Assembly (NCBI RefSeq): GCF_036320965.1
Contig: NC_092281.1
Span: 12,834,719-12,898,718, forward strand
Direction of reading: 5' to 3'
DNA: 64,000 nucleotides
DNA from: Panulirus ornatus
Taxonomy: Eukaryota > Arthropoda > Malacostraca > Decapoda > Palinuridae
Positions 1 to 13,546 of the stretch are shown piece after piece; positions within the stretch are counted from its first letter, which is position 1; each line of letters opens with the position of its first letter. The translations under genes were made by a program, and so were the position numbers. The notes below the pieces were generated by a model that saw only the letters and a list, made by a program, of their open reading frames with translations, had not been told where the DNA came from and made no database searches.

Positions 1-640
1 AAGACAAAGGATGGTGAGGACAGACAGGGGAAGATACCGGCAGGTGAGGACACAGGGTGAAGAGACTAGAAGACACAAGCAGGTGAGGGCACATGATGCT
101 GAGGACAATGGAAAGTGAGGATACTGGCAGCTAAGGACACTGGTGAAGAGACTGGTGAGGATATGGGCATGTGAGGCCAAAGGATAGTGAAGAGTGAGAT
201 TGGTGAGGATAAAAACAGGTGAGGACATAGGATGGTAAACACAATGAATGGTGACGATACAGGCAGGTGAGGACACAGGATGGTGAAGAGTGAGATTGGT
301 GAGGATACAAGCAGGTGAGGACATAGAATGGTACACACAATGACTGGTGATAATACAGGCAGGTGAGGACATGGGATGGTAAAGAGTGAGACTGGTGAGG
401 ATACAAACAGATGAGAACAAAGGATGAAGGTCAGAAACTGGTGAGGATACATACACAAGAGGACACAGGATTGTGAAGAACAAATAAGTAGGGGATACAG
501 GTAGGTGAAGACAAAGGATGGCGAAGAAAGGGACTTGTGAGGATACAGGATGGTGAAGGAAGATACAAGTGAGGATACCAGCAGGTGAGAACCCAAGATG
601 GAGAAGTAAGAGACCGGTGAGGATCCAGATAAAGAAGAGA
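1..640. repeat. 48-bp-unit minisatellite
   Basis: Imperfect head-to-tail units of about 48 bp, each with GGTGAGGACA... and GGATGGT, e.g. three successive units from about 270 to 415. The unit length is a multiple of three, which creates a spurious 194-codon open frame on the minus strand. It continues past the left edge. Confidence 0.85.
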
Positions 641-2451
641 GAGCAAGCAAGTGGTGTCAGAGAAGTTGAGCTGGGGGATTATATGACAATGAAACAGGAA
701 GATGGGATATCAAGAAAAATCAAAGCAAAAGGAAACAAGTAAATGAAAGACAGAAGAGTTAATGAAAATGCAAAGGGGCAGGTAAGTGGTACAAGGGTGA
801 AAGGCTGAAACAGGCAAAAAGGGACAGGATGTGGTATATAGGTGAAAGGCTGATGAAACAAGTATAAATGAGTTCAAACAGCAATAGACTAACTAGTCTT
901 AACAAGGCTGTTTGTAATGTCAGAAGGGATGAGAAACTCATGAATTTGTGTAGTAAGAGCAACAAGACAAAGAAGAGTTACATATGAGAGTGGATGGGCA
1001 TAAAAAGAGCTACATAGTTGATGAAAGAAGCTGAGTTTAGGGAGGAAAGGACTTGGGCATGGGTTAGTATGCAAACAAAAGAGGGTGAATGGACAGTAAA
1101 GATGTGCAGACTTACTGAAGGTGAGATTACAAAAAAAAAAAAGCTGTGCAAATGCAGGGACAGGGTAGGATCTAAGCACAGGCTGGCACCCTAGTTGTGT
1201 CTTGTTCTAAGAAATGAAAGAAGGAAATAATTAATAATTTAATTGTAAACCAAGTGCATGTTAACAACAAACCAAATAGACTGCCAGTTAAAATTATCCA
1301 TGGGCTAGATGTTTATCAATGCTACCCATTTTTTACTCGGATGTTCGGGTCAAAATGATGCAGTGACATCTGTCAACAATTCGGTTTCCGCACATCTGTA
1401 TGGAATCAACCAAACTCTCAACTCTCTCACTAAGATAATTTTTCTGCATTTCCATCTAACCTTGGATAGCCACCTGTGCCTTCCTCCACTCACCTCAATA
1501 TAATAGTATAATGACGTTGTCAATCTCTCAACGGGAACTTCACCCTGTAAAAGGAGAAACATGCCAAAGAACCTAAATGCACACTTCAGACACACTACTG
1601 GGTCATGGCATGGATGGAGCCCAACCCTGCGGCCTGTGTCTGGGATTCACGGCCAAAACAACGCAAGCAAATCTGAGGAATCAGTGAATGGTTCAGTGTA
1701 AGAGATGGGTTGAGGGAAGGATGTGTTCTTTCAAAGTGGGTCTTCAAAGATTACAAAGAAGGTGCAGTGAAGAAAGCAAATGCCATACAATACAAATGTG
1801 GAAGGAAAAATTAACTCTAATATGTAGAAGTGTTGAAGCTGACAGTGTTGCTGACCTGAGATGATAATGCTGCTTGGCAAATCAGCACTAGAGATGCAAA
1901 GAATGGGAGTAGTTTTACGAGAAGGAGAATAAATACAAGTATGGATGAAAGTCTTGAAATACATTCAAGTTTTTGATGAACATGAATGAAACAACACAGA
2001 ATGTGCAACTAATGGAAGTGGATGGCTGCTACATATACTTAGTACACTAACTTACTTTCTAGACCACTTCCTGCCTTACACAGGGTGGCCCATGCAAAAT
2101 CTCCAAATACCTGGTCTTAAGAGTGTTTTCCATACACTCTCCCAGACGGGTGCCACTCTCTTTTAGTCCCAATTTCTTTAATATCTTCAAGCTTCATATA
2201 TGATTTATCAATACCTGTCACTTCCTCTCATACCTATTCCACAGAATTTCATGATTTCTTTATCTTTTGCCCAGGCCAATTCATCTCTATAATTATCCCC
2301 TTGACTGTTCTATGCTTCTGTATTACCATCTCTGACAACGTTTCAGCATCTATAACACTTTTCATATGTTCTTTATAGTTACAAAAAAGACAAGTATCAA
2401 TAAAATGATCTTCAAAATGTGACACAGTCTTTATGATAGTTAAAGACATGC

Positions 2452-2456
<5 letters not shown>
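641..2456. other. No gene seen; purine-rich then unique-looking DNA
   Basis: 641-1180 is purine-rich on the plus strand and may be decayed minisatellite. 1300-1700 has a mildly GC-richer stretch with an 81-codon minus-strand frame that I do not recognise. No splice-bounded conserved protein was found. Confidence 0.4.

Positions 2457-2524
<68 letters not shown>
2457..2524. repeat. (AT)n microsatellite
   Basis: About 68 bp of uninterrupted AT/TA dinucleotide. Confidence 0.97.
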
Positions 2525-2526
<2 letters not shown>

Positions 2527-3434
2527 TGTGCATTATTTAATTTCCCTCTCTGGTACATGTCTAACCTTCAATTCCATTCTTTAATATAATTCAGACTTTG
2601 AATACATGTACAGCAATTTTAGTCATGACAAAAGCACATGTGGTGGGTAAAATGATAATGGGAAAAATACTGGATGAAATCCATAGAATATGTTGCAAGA
2701 GATGAGTGAATACAATATTGGTAAAATAATAATAGGTTAACAATCACCAGGTGAGTACATAACTACAAGAGAAATACTTGAAATTGAGGTTAACAATCAA
2801 AAGAATAATGTGACTAGAATGCAGAGGGATAAACATGCAAAGACAATTCAACAATGTAATTCAAGAAACATCTGTGATATAAGTATCCAACAAAAAGTGA
2901 TGAAGGAAAGACTTGCTAAAATTCTCTGTCTCATTACTCTCAGGTCAAGAATGAAATATGTAAACATGTCATTAAAACAAGCATTCAAACATAAGAGTAT
3001 TTGGAGAAATGTAGAAACTTACATATCAAATACCAAACAATACGTGGAAATTAATGAAAACATATAAGGCAAGAAAAAATAATGTGGAAGTAGTTCTGAG
3101 AAAAATATATATCAGGGTGAATAGGATCAAGCTGGATGAAAAAACTGAATTAATACTTGGGCTTCTACAAATTGAGGGATGAGAAAGTCATGATAAACAG
3201 AAATAGTATGGAAATATTTTAGGGTAAGCTGATGTATTTCTGACAGGTAGCAACCATAATCACTTCATTGCAGTAGTACTAATCTCTAAAATAAATTTCA
3301 AGTGTGGGAGATTCTCATGTACTCTAAAAGAAAAAAAAAATGTTAGTATGATAAATGAAAACTGAAAATATCATTTTCTTAATAAAATGACATAAAACTC
3401 AACATGGTGAAAAATTGCTTCAGTTTGCCATTGT
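2525..3434. other. AT-rich DNA, no gene recognised
   Basis: Contains an 85-codon plus-strand frame (2810-3067) with Lys/Asn/Ile-rich composition typical of AT-rich non-coding DNA. No family similarity seen. Confidence 0.4.
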
Positions 3435-3690
3435 GCTTCTTTGTGTGTTTCCCAATGGCCTGGGCAAGTGGAAAAAATGCAAGATAGGGAGTTTATAAGG
3501 AAAGTGTATAAAAGTACTATCAAAGAGGTTGGAGAGAGAGAAAGACTTCCTGTGTCATGGGGAAATAGAGTAGAAGAGTACTGTAGAGAGAGAAAAAAAA
3601 AAAAAACTGTGGAGGAATACATGGCATGGTGTATGTGAGGGAGGCATGTAATAACAGGGATAAGTGGAGGCTTTTGCCGTGGCCACCTCT
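3435..3690 (+). mobile_element. LINE family 2, 3' tail fragment
   Basis: Matches the tail at 19150-19290: both read ATGGAAGATAGGGAGTTTA-like sequence followed by a frame ending in a VEEY motif (LPVSWGNRVEEY here). This is the C-terminus of a non-LTR reverse transcriptase, broken upstream. Confidence 0.55.
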
Positions 3691-4744
3691 TGAAGGGAGT
3701 TTCCAGAAGGAATAAAAATCAGAGAAATAGAGATAGTGTGCTACGCACCCTTTACATTATGCAACTCTGCTGCAAGGGGTATAAGGCATATCAAAACAAA
3801 TATAAGGCATATGTGGTGAGATGTGTGGTATTTCCAAAAGCATTTTTGTCATTAAGAAGTATGACTATGAAGGGTTTCTATTACAAATATAATCTTTGGG
3901 ATCCAGAGCTTCACAAATTACTATATGACAAGAGGACACAAAACTATTAGAAGCCTTCTTGACATTTTCACATATACTGGCCAGTGTATGGTAAAAATTT
4001 AGGCAGAATCCAACACAAAAACAAACTGTGGTTTACCAACACCAGCATTAATAGCTGTATAACTTGCCTCAAGGCAGAGGTGGGTGATTCAAGAGTTTTG
4101 TTTTTCATACAAACCAGTTGCAGTGAACAAAAAACAAAATACCATGACATATCCATAGCAACCACAGTAAATGGGTGTAGATGTAAGCACCTAATCTTAC
4201 ATATATAAAAACCACAAATGCACTCTTTTCAACTAAAAAATCACAAACTGAAGAAACCAAAACTGTAAGTTAGTCAGTTCTCATTTACAGACTTGTATTT
4301 CAACTTCTTTTTTATGGAAATCCATTCAAATACTAAGTTATTTCTTAACATTTTAGCATTACATACTTCCACATTCCCAAAATAAAGTATAAATCTCTTT
4401 GTTTAAGGTGGACCTCCACTGCAAACATCCAGACAGAAACAACCAAAATTAAAATAACCAAAAACTAAGGATTTCCCACTAAACTGATGCATTAGTTTTA
4501 AAGGTCAACATTCTCTTTTCCAAGCACTGCTTTGCTTATACCACTGTTTTGTCACTGTTCTTTTAGTAAGAATATGAGACAAAAGTCCTCCACGCTCTAG
4601 CAAATTAAGCCACAGTTTTATGTGTGTGTGTGCATAAATCTCATAAATCTTGAATACCACAATAAGAATGATGAATTTGTCCACAAAAGTGCTAACATGA
4701 ACCACAAAATGCAAAAGTTTAACGTTCTCACAAACAAAAAGTTT
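3691..4744. other. AT-rich DNA, no gene recognised
   Basis: Short frames only (86 codons at 3690-3950). No conserved motif or tandem structure noted. Confidence 0.4.
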
Positions 4745-5100
4745 ATGTTAATGGAAAAGAACTGAAAAGGGTGTGCTGAAATGGTCTGAACATATGGAGA
4801 AGAGACATGAAGAGAGGCTGAGCAGTTTGGTATACATTCTGAAAGTGGAGGAAACATGAAGGGGGAATTCAAGAAGGCAGAATGGTGGATGACTGATGCT
4901 TTGGGTGCTTGAGACCAGAACATAAAGGAAGGTGTGGCGTACATGGGACAGAGCAAATTGGAGTGATGTGATAAATGATGGGTATTGTGCAGTCAGTGAG
5001 CTAAACCAGGGAATATGATGCAATCAGTGAATGCCACAGAAAGATCTGTAAAGCTTGCTGTGGTTAGGGGTCCCTGGTCTTGTGCATTATACATGACAAA
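4745..5100 (+). mobile_element. LINE family 1, decayed 3' tail
   Basis: Degenerate version of the tail seen intact at 55330-55700: GTGTGCTGAAATGGTCTGAACATATGGAG then a decayed GRP..W block, a CAGTCAGTGAGCTAAACCAGG stretch and the 3' UTR words TTGTGCATTATACATGACA. Confidence 0.6.
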
Positions 5101-5399
5101 TAAAGAGGGAATGTTAGCACTACCTCTGCATGCAGGAAATGGCGAACAAGTATAAAAGAAAAACTTTATGCTTTAAAGATAAAGCTACAAACTATACATT
5201 ACTTTATCATACTTCTGAAATGGTAACCAACATTGTAGTGATGTCAAGCATCGCAAGAGCAAACTCTCCACGAAATCATCAGCATAAATCTAAGTAAGAT
5301 TTATATTTTTTCATACCTGTCCACTATTTCCCAAATAAGTAAGGTATTGCCAGGAACATACAAAGATAGGCCAAACTTGTTCACATCCATTCTTTATCT

Positions 5400-7080
5400 G
5401 TCTTGTGCAATGCACCAAAACCACAGATCCCAATCCACATCCAGGACCCACAGGCCTCTCGATGGTTCCCCAGGCCACTTTGCAAACCCTGGTTTAGTCC
5501 ACTGATAACATGTCATCCCATGTCTACCACATCGTTTCAATGCACTCTCATGCATGTATGCCTTTCCACCTCCTGCATGTTCAGACCCCAAACACTCCAA
5601 ATATTTTCCCCTTCATCCTTATCTCTAACTTGGTCTCCCTTTTCTGGTCCCTTTCACTTCTGGCTTATACATTATCTTCATCAACCTCTCCTCACTCATT
5701 CTCACCATTCATCCAAACCATTTAAGCACAGCCTCTTCAGCTCTCTTGTCCACACTATTCTTATTATCATAGCTCTCTATTACCCTTTTATTAATTACTC
5801 AATCAAACCACCTCACACCAGATTGTCCCTAAACATTTCATTTCCAACACATCTAACCTCCTCTAAATATCCACATCTATAGCCCATGCAATGCATTCAT
5901 ACATCACTGGGACTACTATACCTTCAAACATACTCATTTTTGCCTTCCCAGATAAGGACCTCTCTTTACACATTTTTCAGTGCTCCCACAACCTTTGCCC
6001 TCTCACCCACCCTATGATTTACTTCCATTTTGATGGTATCATTTGCTGCCAAGTCCACTCCCAGGTATCTAGAATACTTCACTTATTCCTCATTTTTGCC
6101 ATTAAAACTCACACCCCCAACTAATCTGCCCCACTGTCTATCAATCTATCTATATTTCCAATGTCCATTCCCTCCAGCAATTCCCAGTAAGGGAAAAAGT
6201 TTCTACTTATCCCTGTCCTTACATGCCTCTCTTGCATACACAATTCCACACAATCTTCCCCTATTTCTCTCCCTTCAGTACTCTTTCACACTATTTCCCA
6301 ATGTCACAGCTGGTCACACTGTCCTGCTAAGCCTCATAACCTTGCTCTTATTCAAATTTACTCTAAACTTCCTCCTTTTACACACTGTTCCAAGCTTACT
6401 CACCAACTTCTGCAGCTTCTCACTTAAATATGCTACCAGTGATGAGTCATCAGTATACAACTGTCTCTTTCCAGTCACCCTACCTCCTACAAGACTGCAC
6501 ATTCACTCCTCTCTCTAAGACCCTTGCATCTACCTCCCTCAACACCCTGTCCATAAATAAATCAAACAGCCATGTTGACATCACAGACCCATGCCAAAAA
6601 TCAACCTATACCTGGAGCCACCCACTTTATTCTCTTCCTACTAGTGCACACTCCTTATATCCTTGATAAAAACTTCTTGCTGCTCCTAGCAGCTTTCCTT
6701 CCAAACCATATATTCATAAGACCTTCCACAAGGTATCTATATCAACCCTTGCATGTACTTTCTCCAGATCCATAAATGCCATATACAAATCCTTCTGTTT
6801 CTCTAAGTATTTCTCACACACAATTCTTCATCTAGGTATTTCTCACACAAATTCTTCAAAGGAAACACTTGATCCACACATATCTACCACTCCTGAAAGC
6901 ACATTATTCCTCCCAAGTCTGATGCTCTGTACATGCCATTACCCTCTCAATGACCACTTTCCCATCCAACTTACCAGGTTCACTCAAAAAAGTTACACTT
7001 CTGTTTGAACATTCAACTTTGTCCCTCTTGCCTCTATACAATGGCACTCTCTATGCATTCTGCCAATCTACATAAAATGA
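5400..7080 (-). mobile_element. LINE family 1, reverse transcriptase region and 3' tail
   Basis: Read on the minus strand, 7080 to 5400 gives RT blocks: a degraded DLEKV... palm start, then LYTDDSSLVAYLSEKLQKL with YTDD in place of the usual YADD catalytic box, then KSKVMRLS, the CR..C..CGV-like zone and the 3' UTR (TGTGCAATGCACC on plus). Many stops and frameshifts; dead copy. Confidence 0.75.
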
Positions 7081-7669
7081 TAAAATCTTCCAAAGAAGTG
7101 TTAAAGTAAAGAAATACAAAAAAAATAAATACATCATGAATATAATGTTACATTATAAAGAGAAATTGCGAACTATATATTTCTAATTCTACTTCTAAAA
7201 CAGAGACCAGAGCTGTGGTGTGATCAGAATTGACAATGTAAACTCACCTTCAAATGATTAGCAAAAAGTTGAGTATGATCTTCATAATCATAAAGATGAA
7301 ATCTCTCAAATATATAATAAAGTGAACCAGGATATTCAATAAATTAATGCTATCACAATTAAGTTAATTTTTTCTTTTTTACGTCTGGATGCCTTTATCC
7401 CCTTAGCAAGACAGCATCAGGCACAAATAAACTACAGCCTCACTTGCACAAGTCCAATCTCTATCTTTTACTTGTAATCAACAAAAACCAGTGACCACCA
7501 TCCACATCCAAACCCTATACTGAGAATCCCTATACTTACAAACATGTTCCCATCCCTACCATGTTCATAAATTAAATTGTTCATCAGTTGGAAAATATAA
7601 AGAAATACTGAAATGAAAATTTAGCAGGACATCAAGTATATTCCTATACCTGCCTGTAATAAGTGAACT
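7081..7669. other. AT-rich DNA, no gene recognised
   Basis: Mostly AT-rich. 7400-7560 vaguely resembles the complement of a LINE 3' UTR but is too decayed to call. Confidence 0.35.
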
Positions 7670-8054
7670 TATCATGATCATTAGCACTGTCATCAAAGCC
7701 TTCAAGTCTCCTGAAAGATCACACTGCTAACAGGGATATAATGCTGCTACTGGTCCTTAAGCCATACAGTTACAGTTTCTCTAACCCTTTTTTAGTAATT
7801 ATGGTGGCTTGCACAAGTGTAGATCCTCTTACATACTCAAGAAGTTGTACCATACTCTTGAAGATCATCCCGATCATTAAACAGTCAAGACCTAATGAAT
7901 GCCATACCTGCGATGGAGTTTCTCCCTTCTCAGACTGTTTTATTATGCCTTTCTTCACCTCCAAGGTTAGGCTTTGATGCATCCTATGTTTCCTATCATC
8001 AGTTACATCCCTCTTGCACTTCTTGGACATAATGAGGGTTACTAAAGGCAGCAA
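7670..8054 (-). mobile_element. Tigger/pogo-like transposase N-terminal remnant
   Basis: Minus-strand frame from 8054 reads KHRMHQSLTLEVKKGIIKQS, then EKGETPSQVWHSLGL: the CENP-B/Tigger helix-turn-helix. It continues as GSTLVQATIITKKG, the second HTH block. Frame lost near 7770; decayed similarity may reach 7670. The catalytic domain is absent here. Confidence 0.8.
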
Positions 8055-8084
8055 AATTAAGAAGAAAAGCAGTCAGCAAAGGGA

Positions 8085-8490
8085 AACAATAAGCCCATAG
8101 CCAAGATGGAAGCAGTGTTCCTTTGGGGAAAGATGTTTGTCAGGGGAAGCAGTGTTCCTTGGTGGGAACTGAAGGTGGCACACACCACTATGCAGACAGC
8201 AAGTGTATGATAACTGATGCATGAGTTAACATGTACCATAATGCATGAGTACAGTGGTGAGTGAAGTGGTTACAATATTGTTAGCAAAACACAGCCTATG
8301 TTTATCATTGAAAACTTACCATTACTTTTACTGGAATGTTATCAAAACACTGCTTATTTGATTTATCAATAGAGAGCTGTACTTCCGGAAAACAAAAGGT
8401 CAGTAGCTCGAAAGGAAGCACTGTTCCATGTGGCAAGCAGTGTTCCTTGAAAAGCAGTGAAGGTGGTGTACAACACTTCACAGACAGTAT
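8085..8490. repeat. Duplicated AAGCAGTGTTCCTT-containing segment (transposon flank)
   Basis: Two related blocks (about 8100-8210 and 8410-8490) share AAGCAGTGTTCCTT followed by GAAGGTGG and CAGACAG. They adjoin the Tigger remnant and may be its non-coding end, tandemly duplicated. Confidence 0.5.
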
Positions 8491-9169
8491 GTTCAACCAA
8501 AGTGCAACCGTATTTTAGTTTCTGTACAATATCTGTATTATCTTTTTGTTCTCATAGAAGTCATAATATGATGAAACTGGCATACGAAAAGTGTCTTCAA
8601 TAATAATTCTAAAGTTTTGGATGATGACCTGGAACCAGTGGGAACACCAGCAGACAATGTAATATTTTCTTTACCAACCAAGCTTACCCATTTAGCTGAG
8701 GATATTGTTATATTTTCACCATAATACAGGTAAGACATGGGGACTTTCATTTGTTATGGTAATACAGATGTGTATTTCGTCTGTAACTGCATTAGGTAGT
8801 GAGTTCTCCTGAATGACACTTGACATCCCATTATAAATCCTGGCTATGGGCCCATACCATACAGCATAAAAACAGTTCAACAGATATTATTTGTTTACAA
8901 CCATAAATAGCTTATCCTGCTGTGTCTCAGTTTTATTGTTTGCATAGTAAGCATCTGTCTCAGTCATTACATGGTTGCTGGGCCTCTGAAAAACTGAGGC
9001 TGACTGATATGTAAGATGTATAATGCATGAAGGATATTTTGGCCAAAAGCCTTTGTTGACAGTTACTTGAGATAGTCAATTACTTGAGTATATGCAAAAA
9101 AAAACAAGTGATTGTAAGCACAAGTGATCATACAAGTGTCTCTTGTACTTTTTAAATTAAAAAGAAGAC
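8491..9169. other. No gene recognised
   Basis: AT-rich. A 70-codon minus-strand frame (8538-8750) has no recognisable family. Confidence 0.35.
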
Positions 9170-10160
9170 TTTAAAGAAGACTTAAATCTCTGTAAGCTGT
9201 TGGCACGCACCACCTTACTTAGACCATTCTAACCATCCACTACTTACAGCAAACCAGCATTTCCCTACATCACTCTTGAACAAGCTTCTTCTCATCTGAT
9301 CATGGCCTCTTATAAGCCTGGCACTGTACCACAAGATGTTTACTGTTAATGTCATCCTAATGATTTATGAACTTAAAGGCTATTATCAAATCACCCCTCA
9401 CTCTTCTTTCCTCCGAAGTACACAGCTGCATAGCCATCAACCTTTCACCGTAGCTCAGCTGTCTTAATTCAGTTGCCATCTTGGCTGCTCTTCTCAAGAC
9501 CCCTATCAATCATAACCTTGAGATTCTTTTCCTTGTCTATGTACTTTATCCAATTCTAATATTTGCCATAGACAATTTACTTCTTTCACAATTCTTCTGA
9601 CTGTAGTTCTGGTGATAGGTTATGTACAATATCCACTCAGAGATCACTTCTGCGTGTTGACTCCTGAAGCTCATTTCCTGCTAAAGAATATCCACTTTGG
9701 AGACTTCTTTTGCTGGGTCCCATCCTTACTACTTAGCTCTTATTTGGAGTGAATGTCATTAACTATTTATCAAATCAACTTTGGAGTTTGTCTAGTTCCC
9801 CTTGTCAGCAGATAAAGTTGTTTTCATTTTTCATTTCTCTCAAAACCTTGGTATCATCCACTGAGAGGTTTTGGTAAAAATCTAGTCTTTCAGGCAAGTC
9901 ACTCAAACACCAAGAATATTATAGGGACCAAGACTGATCCTGTGGCTCTCCACTTATAACCCCATTTTGAGAATGTGCCTCTTCCCTGCAAACTCTGTTC
10001 TCTTCACTTAAGTAATTCTCCATCTAGCAAATGAGTGCCCCTTATTCCTGTCTTTAGCTCTAGCTTCTTAATCAGCCTCAAATGAGGTATGGTGTCACAG
10101 GCTTTCTGGCCGTCTAATTATCCATCCCCTTGGTTTAAGACTAAGCTCTTCCTGTCAAAC
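9170..10160 (-). mobile_element. CR1/Jockey-like LINE, RT 3' part
   Basis: The minus strand reads RAAKMATELRQLSYGERLMA, then EERRVRGDLIIAFKFIN, the post-RT block typical of CR1/Jockey-type elements, with stops. Further right (toward 10160) lie decayed RT palm blocks. Confidence 0.65.
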
Positions 10161-10199
10161 AAGTTTATAAGATTTGTGACAAACTCATTTCTCTGAAAC

Positions 10200-10436
10200 C
10201 AAATGTCAGAGGACAAAATGTGGTGTGAGGTAGTGTGATGGACTAAGTGATAAATACGTGAGAGGTAAGGTAATCAGAAGTGTGGTTGAGATAGCTAAGG
10301 AGGGTATGCTGAAAAAGTTTGGACATGTGAAGAATGATTGAAAAGCTCATAAAAGATATATATACAAAGGAAATCAAAGAGCAACACATCACTGGGTCCT
10401 TTCAAGGTTATCTATGATAGTGGAAGATATCAGAAA
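10200..10436 (+). mobile_element. LINE family 1, internal tail fragment
   Basis: AGGACAAAATGTGGTGTGAG to GTTTGGACATGTGAAGAATG matches the block at 55230-55380 (the RT C-terminal zone), decayed and abruptly ending. Confidence 0.6.
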
Positions 10437-12300
10437 TTAACAGATTAGTGTGGTAAAAGTTAGAAAGTAAACAGATAATTCACAGATAATTATCTGCATA
10501 TTGTTAACATGATTTAAGAAGGTGCAAATATTGTGAGTCATGAACTTGAAACTGATATATTTATCAAGTCTATTTCTAAACATTCTTATAGTTATGCTTT
10601 CAACCACTCTAATTGGTAAATCGTTCTGCATGTTAACAATCATTTTGAAGAAAAAAGTACCTGGCCTCATCTGAGGTAAAAGGATTGCCCCAAGAGTTTG
10701 TATCCATTACTAAGAGTTAAATCTGAAGAATCAAATCTTAAGTAATGTGACATATCAAGATTATCAGAATCTTTGATAATTTTGAACACATGTATTAGAT
10801 CACCTCTTAGCCTAATTCTGAATACATGTATTCGATAAGGCTTGCTGGATAATGGCAGAAAGTTAGATGCAAGCCTTGCTAGGCCATGGTAGACCGTAGG
10901 AGACAAATCTTGCAAGATCACAGCAGACAGTAGGAATGAAGCCTTACTAGACCATGGCAGGTAATTAGATCATCTCTTAGCCTTCTCTTCTTTAAGCTAA
11001 ATAGATTCAAGTTGTTTAATATGTTCTCATAAGATTTGCTTCTCAGCCAGAGAATCATATTCTCAGTTTGACAATGTACTCTCTCTCCATTCTATCTATA
11101 TTTTTTTTTAGGTAGGTAAACCACCAATGAACACAATATTAAAGATGGGGACAAATCAATAAATTATGAAGTAAGGATGATTTCCTTGGACTGAAGATTG
11201 AAGGCCCTACCTATGAATACAAAAATTATGTTAGCTCTTTTCACTGCTTCTGTACAGTGCATATTTGGTTTAGGTTACTAAAGATTCTCATGGCCAAGTC
11301 TCTTTCCTCAATTACCCTTTGCAGTTCAACAAAATTCACTCTGAAACTTGCCATTTCCATATTTCTATCAATATGTTCAACTTTACACTTATCAATATCA
11401 AAATTCATCAGCCATCTATAAGCCCAGTCCATCAGTTTGTCTGTGTCAATCTGAAGCTTCAGACATTTAAGTTCTTATGTCGACTGAGTTCCCTATTATC
11501 AATATCATTAATATATATGAGAAAGAGAACTGGTCCCAAGACTGATCCTTGTAGCACTCCACTTGTTATGTCTAAACATTCTGAGTCCTGACTACTAATC
11601 ATAACTCTTTGTTTACAGGCAGTCAACCAATTTCCCATCCACCAAAGTAATACCCTATCAATACCCCTTTTGCTAGTAACCTTTGATGCGGAACCTTATC
11701 AAATGCTTTTTTTACAACCAGGATTGATGTCATCAACTGCTTCAATCTCATCATACATATTTATTACATCATAAAAGGGATCAAGCAAATTTGTGAGAAA
11801 TGAGTGATTTGTTGTAAACCATGTTGAGAATTGTTTGTTACGTATAGGTACTCTAAATGGCTTGCAATTCTATCTCAAATGATAGTTTCCCTGTTTTCCA
11901 ACTATAAACATTAAGATAACTGGATAAAAATTTCCAGGCAGTAATATATTACCTTTTCTGAATATCAGTGTTACACTGGCTAACTTTCCTTCATCTGGAA
12001 CTTTTCCTGAAGCAATAGACTTACTGAAAAGGGCAATCAAGGGCTAAACTATCTCATTTTTCATCCTTTTCAGTGTCAGATAAAATTAATCAGGGCATGC
12101 TATGCCATCAATTTTCATTCTATTTATTGATGATAATGTCATCAGCTTTAATATCAATTTGTTGAAGGATGTTCTTCTCTCTTATCACTGAAACTGGATT
12201 CAGGACATGGGTTGTGTCTTCAGTCATAAATACTGATGGGAAAACTACTTAAGAATCTTGCCATAGCTTTGCTGTCTTGAACCATGCCACCATTTTCTGT
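10437..12300 (-). mobile_element. CR1/Jockey-like LINE, reverse transcriptase
   Basis: The minus strand from about 12300 down shows WLTACKQRVMI, SGVLQGSVLGPVLFLIYIND (RT block with QGSVLGP), FDIDKCKVEHIDRN, VEERDLA, RRLRGDLIHVFKII and RVVESITIRMFRNRLDKYI. This is the standard order of RT palm to C-terminus. The YADD block falls in a decayed stretch. Several stops; non-functional. Confidence 0.85.
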
Positions 12301-12579
12301 AATCAATGGACCTACAGACTGGGTAATGACTATCTTGCTTCAAACATAACTATAAAACTCCTTAGGGTTTCTTTTGGTATTTTCAGCAATATATGCTTCA
12401 TACTGATGTTGACTTTGTTGTATAACTCTTCCCCTTGGCAATTTTACATAACTTGCTGCATGAGTTTCTCATGAGCTATTTTCTAAAACAAGCTCTTTTT
12501 ATCTCACAGTTTCAGCACCTCAGCTTCATTTTAAGAATAGATCCTGTCTTCTATGCACAGCAGGTACGTATGTTCCCTC

Positions 12580-12960
12580 TACTCCATTGATGTATGTGTC
12601 AGAAGTGGTGGGGACAAGAGAAGGTGGAATCCAAATTAGAAAAAAAAAAAAATGTCTGGGGTAAACCATGGAGAGGTCTGTGGGGCATGGATGTGGATAG
12701 GGAGTTGTGGTTTTGGTGCATTAAACATGACAGCTAGAGAATGAGTGTGAACGAATGTGGCCTTTTTTGTCTTTTCCTGGTGCTACCTCACTGAAGCAAG
12801 GAGTAGTGATGCTGTTCCCTGTGAAGCGGGGTAGCGACAGGAATGGATGAAGGCAAGCTATTATGTATGTTTGTGTCTATGTATGTGTATATGTTGATAT
12901 GTATACATGTGTATGAGGGCATTTATGTATAAATATGTGTAAATATGTATACATAATGTT
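12580..12960 (+). mobile_element. LINE family 1, 3' UTR copy
   Basis: GTAAACCATGGAGAGGTCTG, GTGCATTAAACATGACAGCT and GTGTGAACGAATGTGGCC match the 3' UTR of the 55.1-56.0 kb copy. It ends in a TATGTGTATA-rich tail and abuts a second copy. Confidence 0.75.
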
Positions 12961-13515
12961 TGAGGACAATATGTGGTGTGAGGTGGTTTGATCAAGTAAG
13001 TAATGAAAGGGTAAGAGGGATGTGTGGTAATAAAAAGTGTGGTTCAGAGAGCAGGAGAGGGTGTGTTGAAATGGTTTGGACACATGGAGAAAATGAGATA
13101 AAAGATTGACAAAAAGGATATGTGAGTCAGAGGTGGTGGGAACAATGAGAAACAGGAGACCAAATTGGAGGTGGAAGGATGGAGTGAAAAAGATTTTGAG
13201 CGATTGGGGCCTGAACATACAGGAGGGTGAAAGGTGTGCAAGGAATAGAGTGAATTGGAACGATGTGGTATACCGAGGTCAACATGCTGTCAATGGATTG
13301 AACCAGGGCATATGAAGCATCTGGGGTAAACCATGGAAAGGTCTGTGGGGCCAGGATGTGGAAGGGGTGCTGTGGTTTTGGTGCATTACACATGACAGCT
13401 GGAGACTGAGTGTGAACGAATGTGGCCTTTTTTGTCTTTTCTTGGCTCTACCTCACTGGAGGGGTGTGAACGAATGTGGCCCTTTTTGTCTTTTCCTGGC
13501 TCTACTTCACTGGAG

Positions 13516-13546
<31 letters not shown>

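Noticed and set aside
66..650. 194-codon minus-strand frame
   Set aside because: It lies wholly in the 48-bp minisatellite; the frame is open because 48 is a multiple of three.
2249..2533. 94-codon minus-strand frame
   Set aside because: Ile-Tyr run from the AT microsatellite.
7671..7733. Minus-strand segment with acceptor-like CTTTCAG and GTATAG, considered as an extra MEK exon
   Set aside because: Wrong phase for exon 6, lacks PERLQG, and lies next to the Tigger remnant, whose decayed continuation it fits better.
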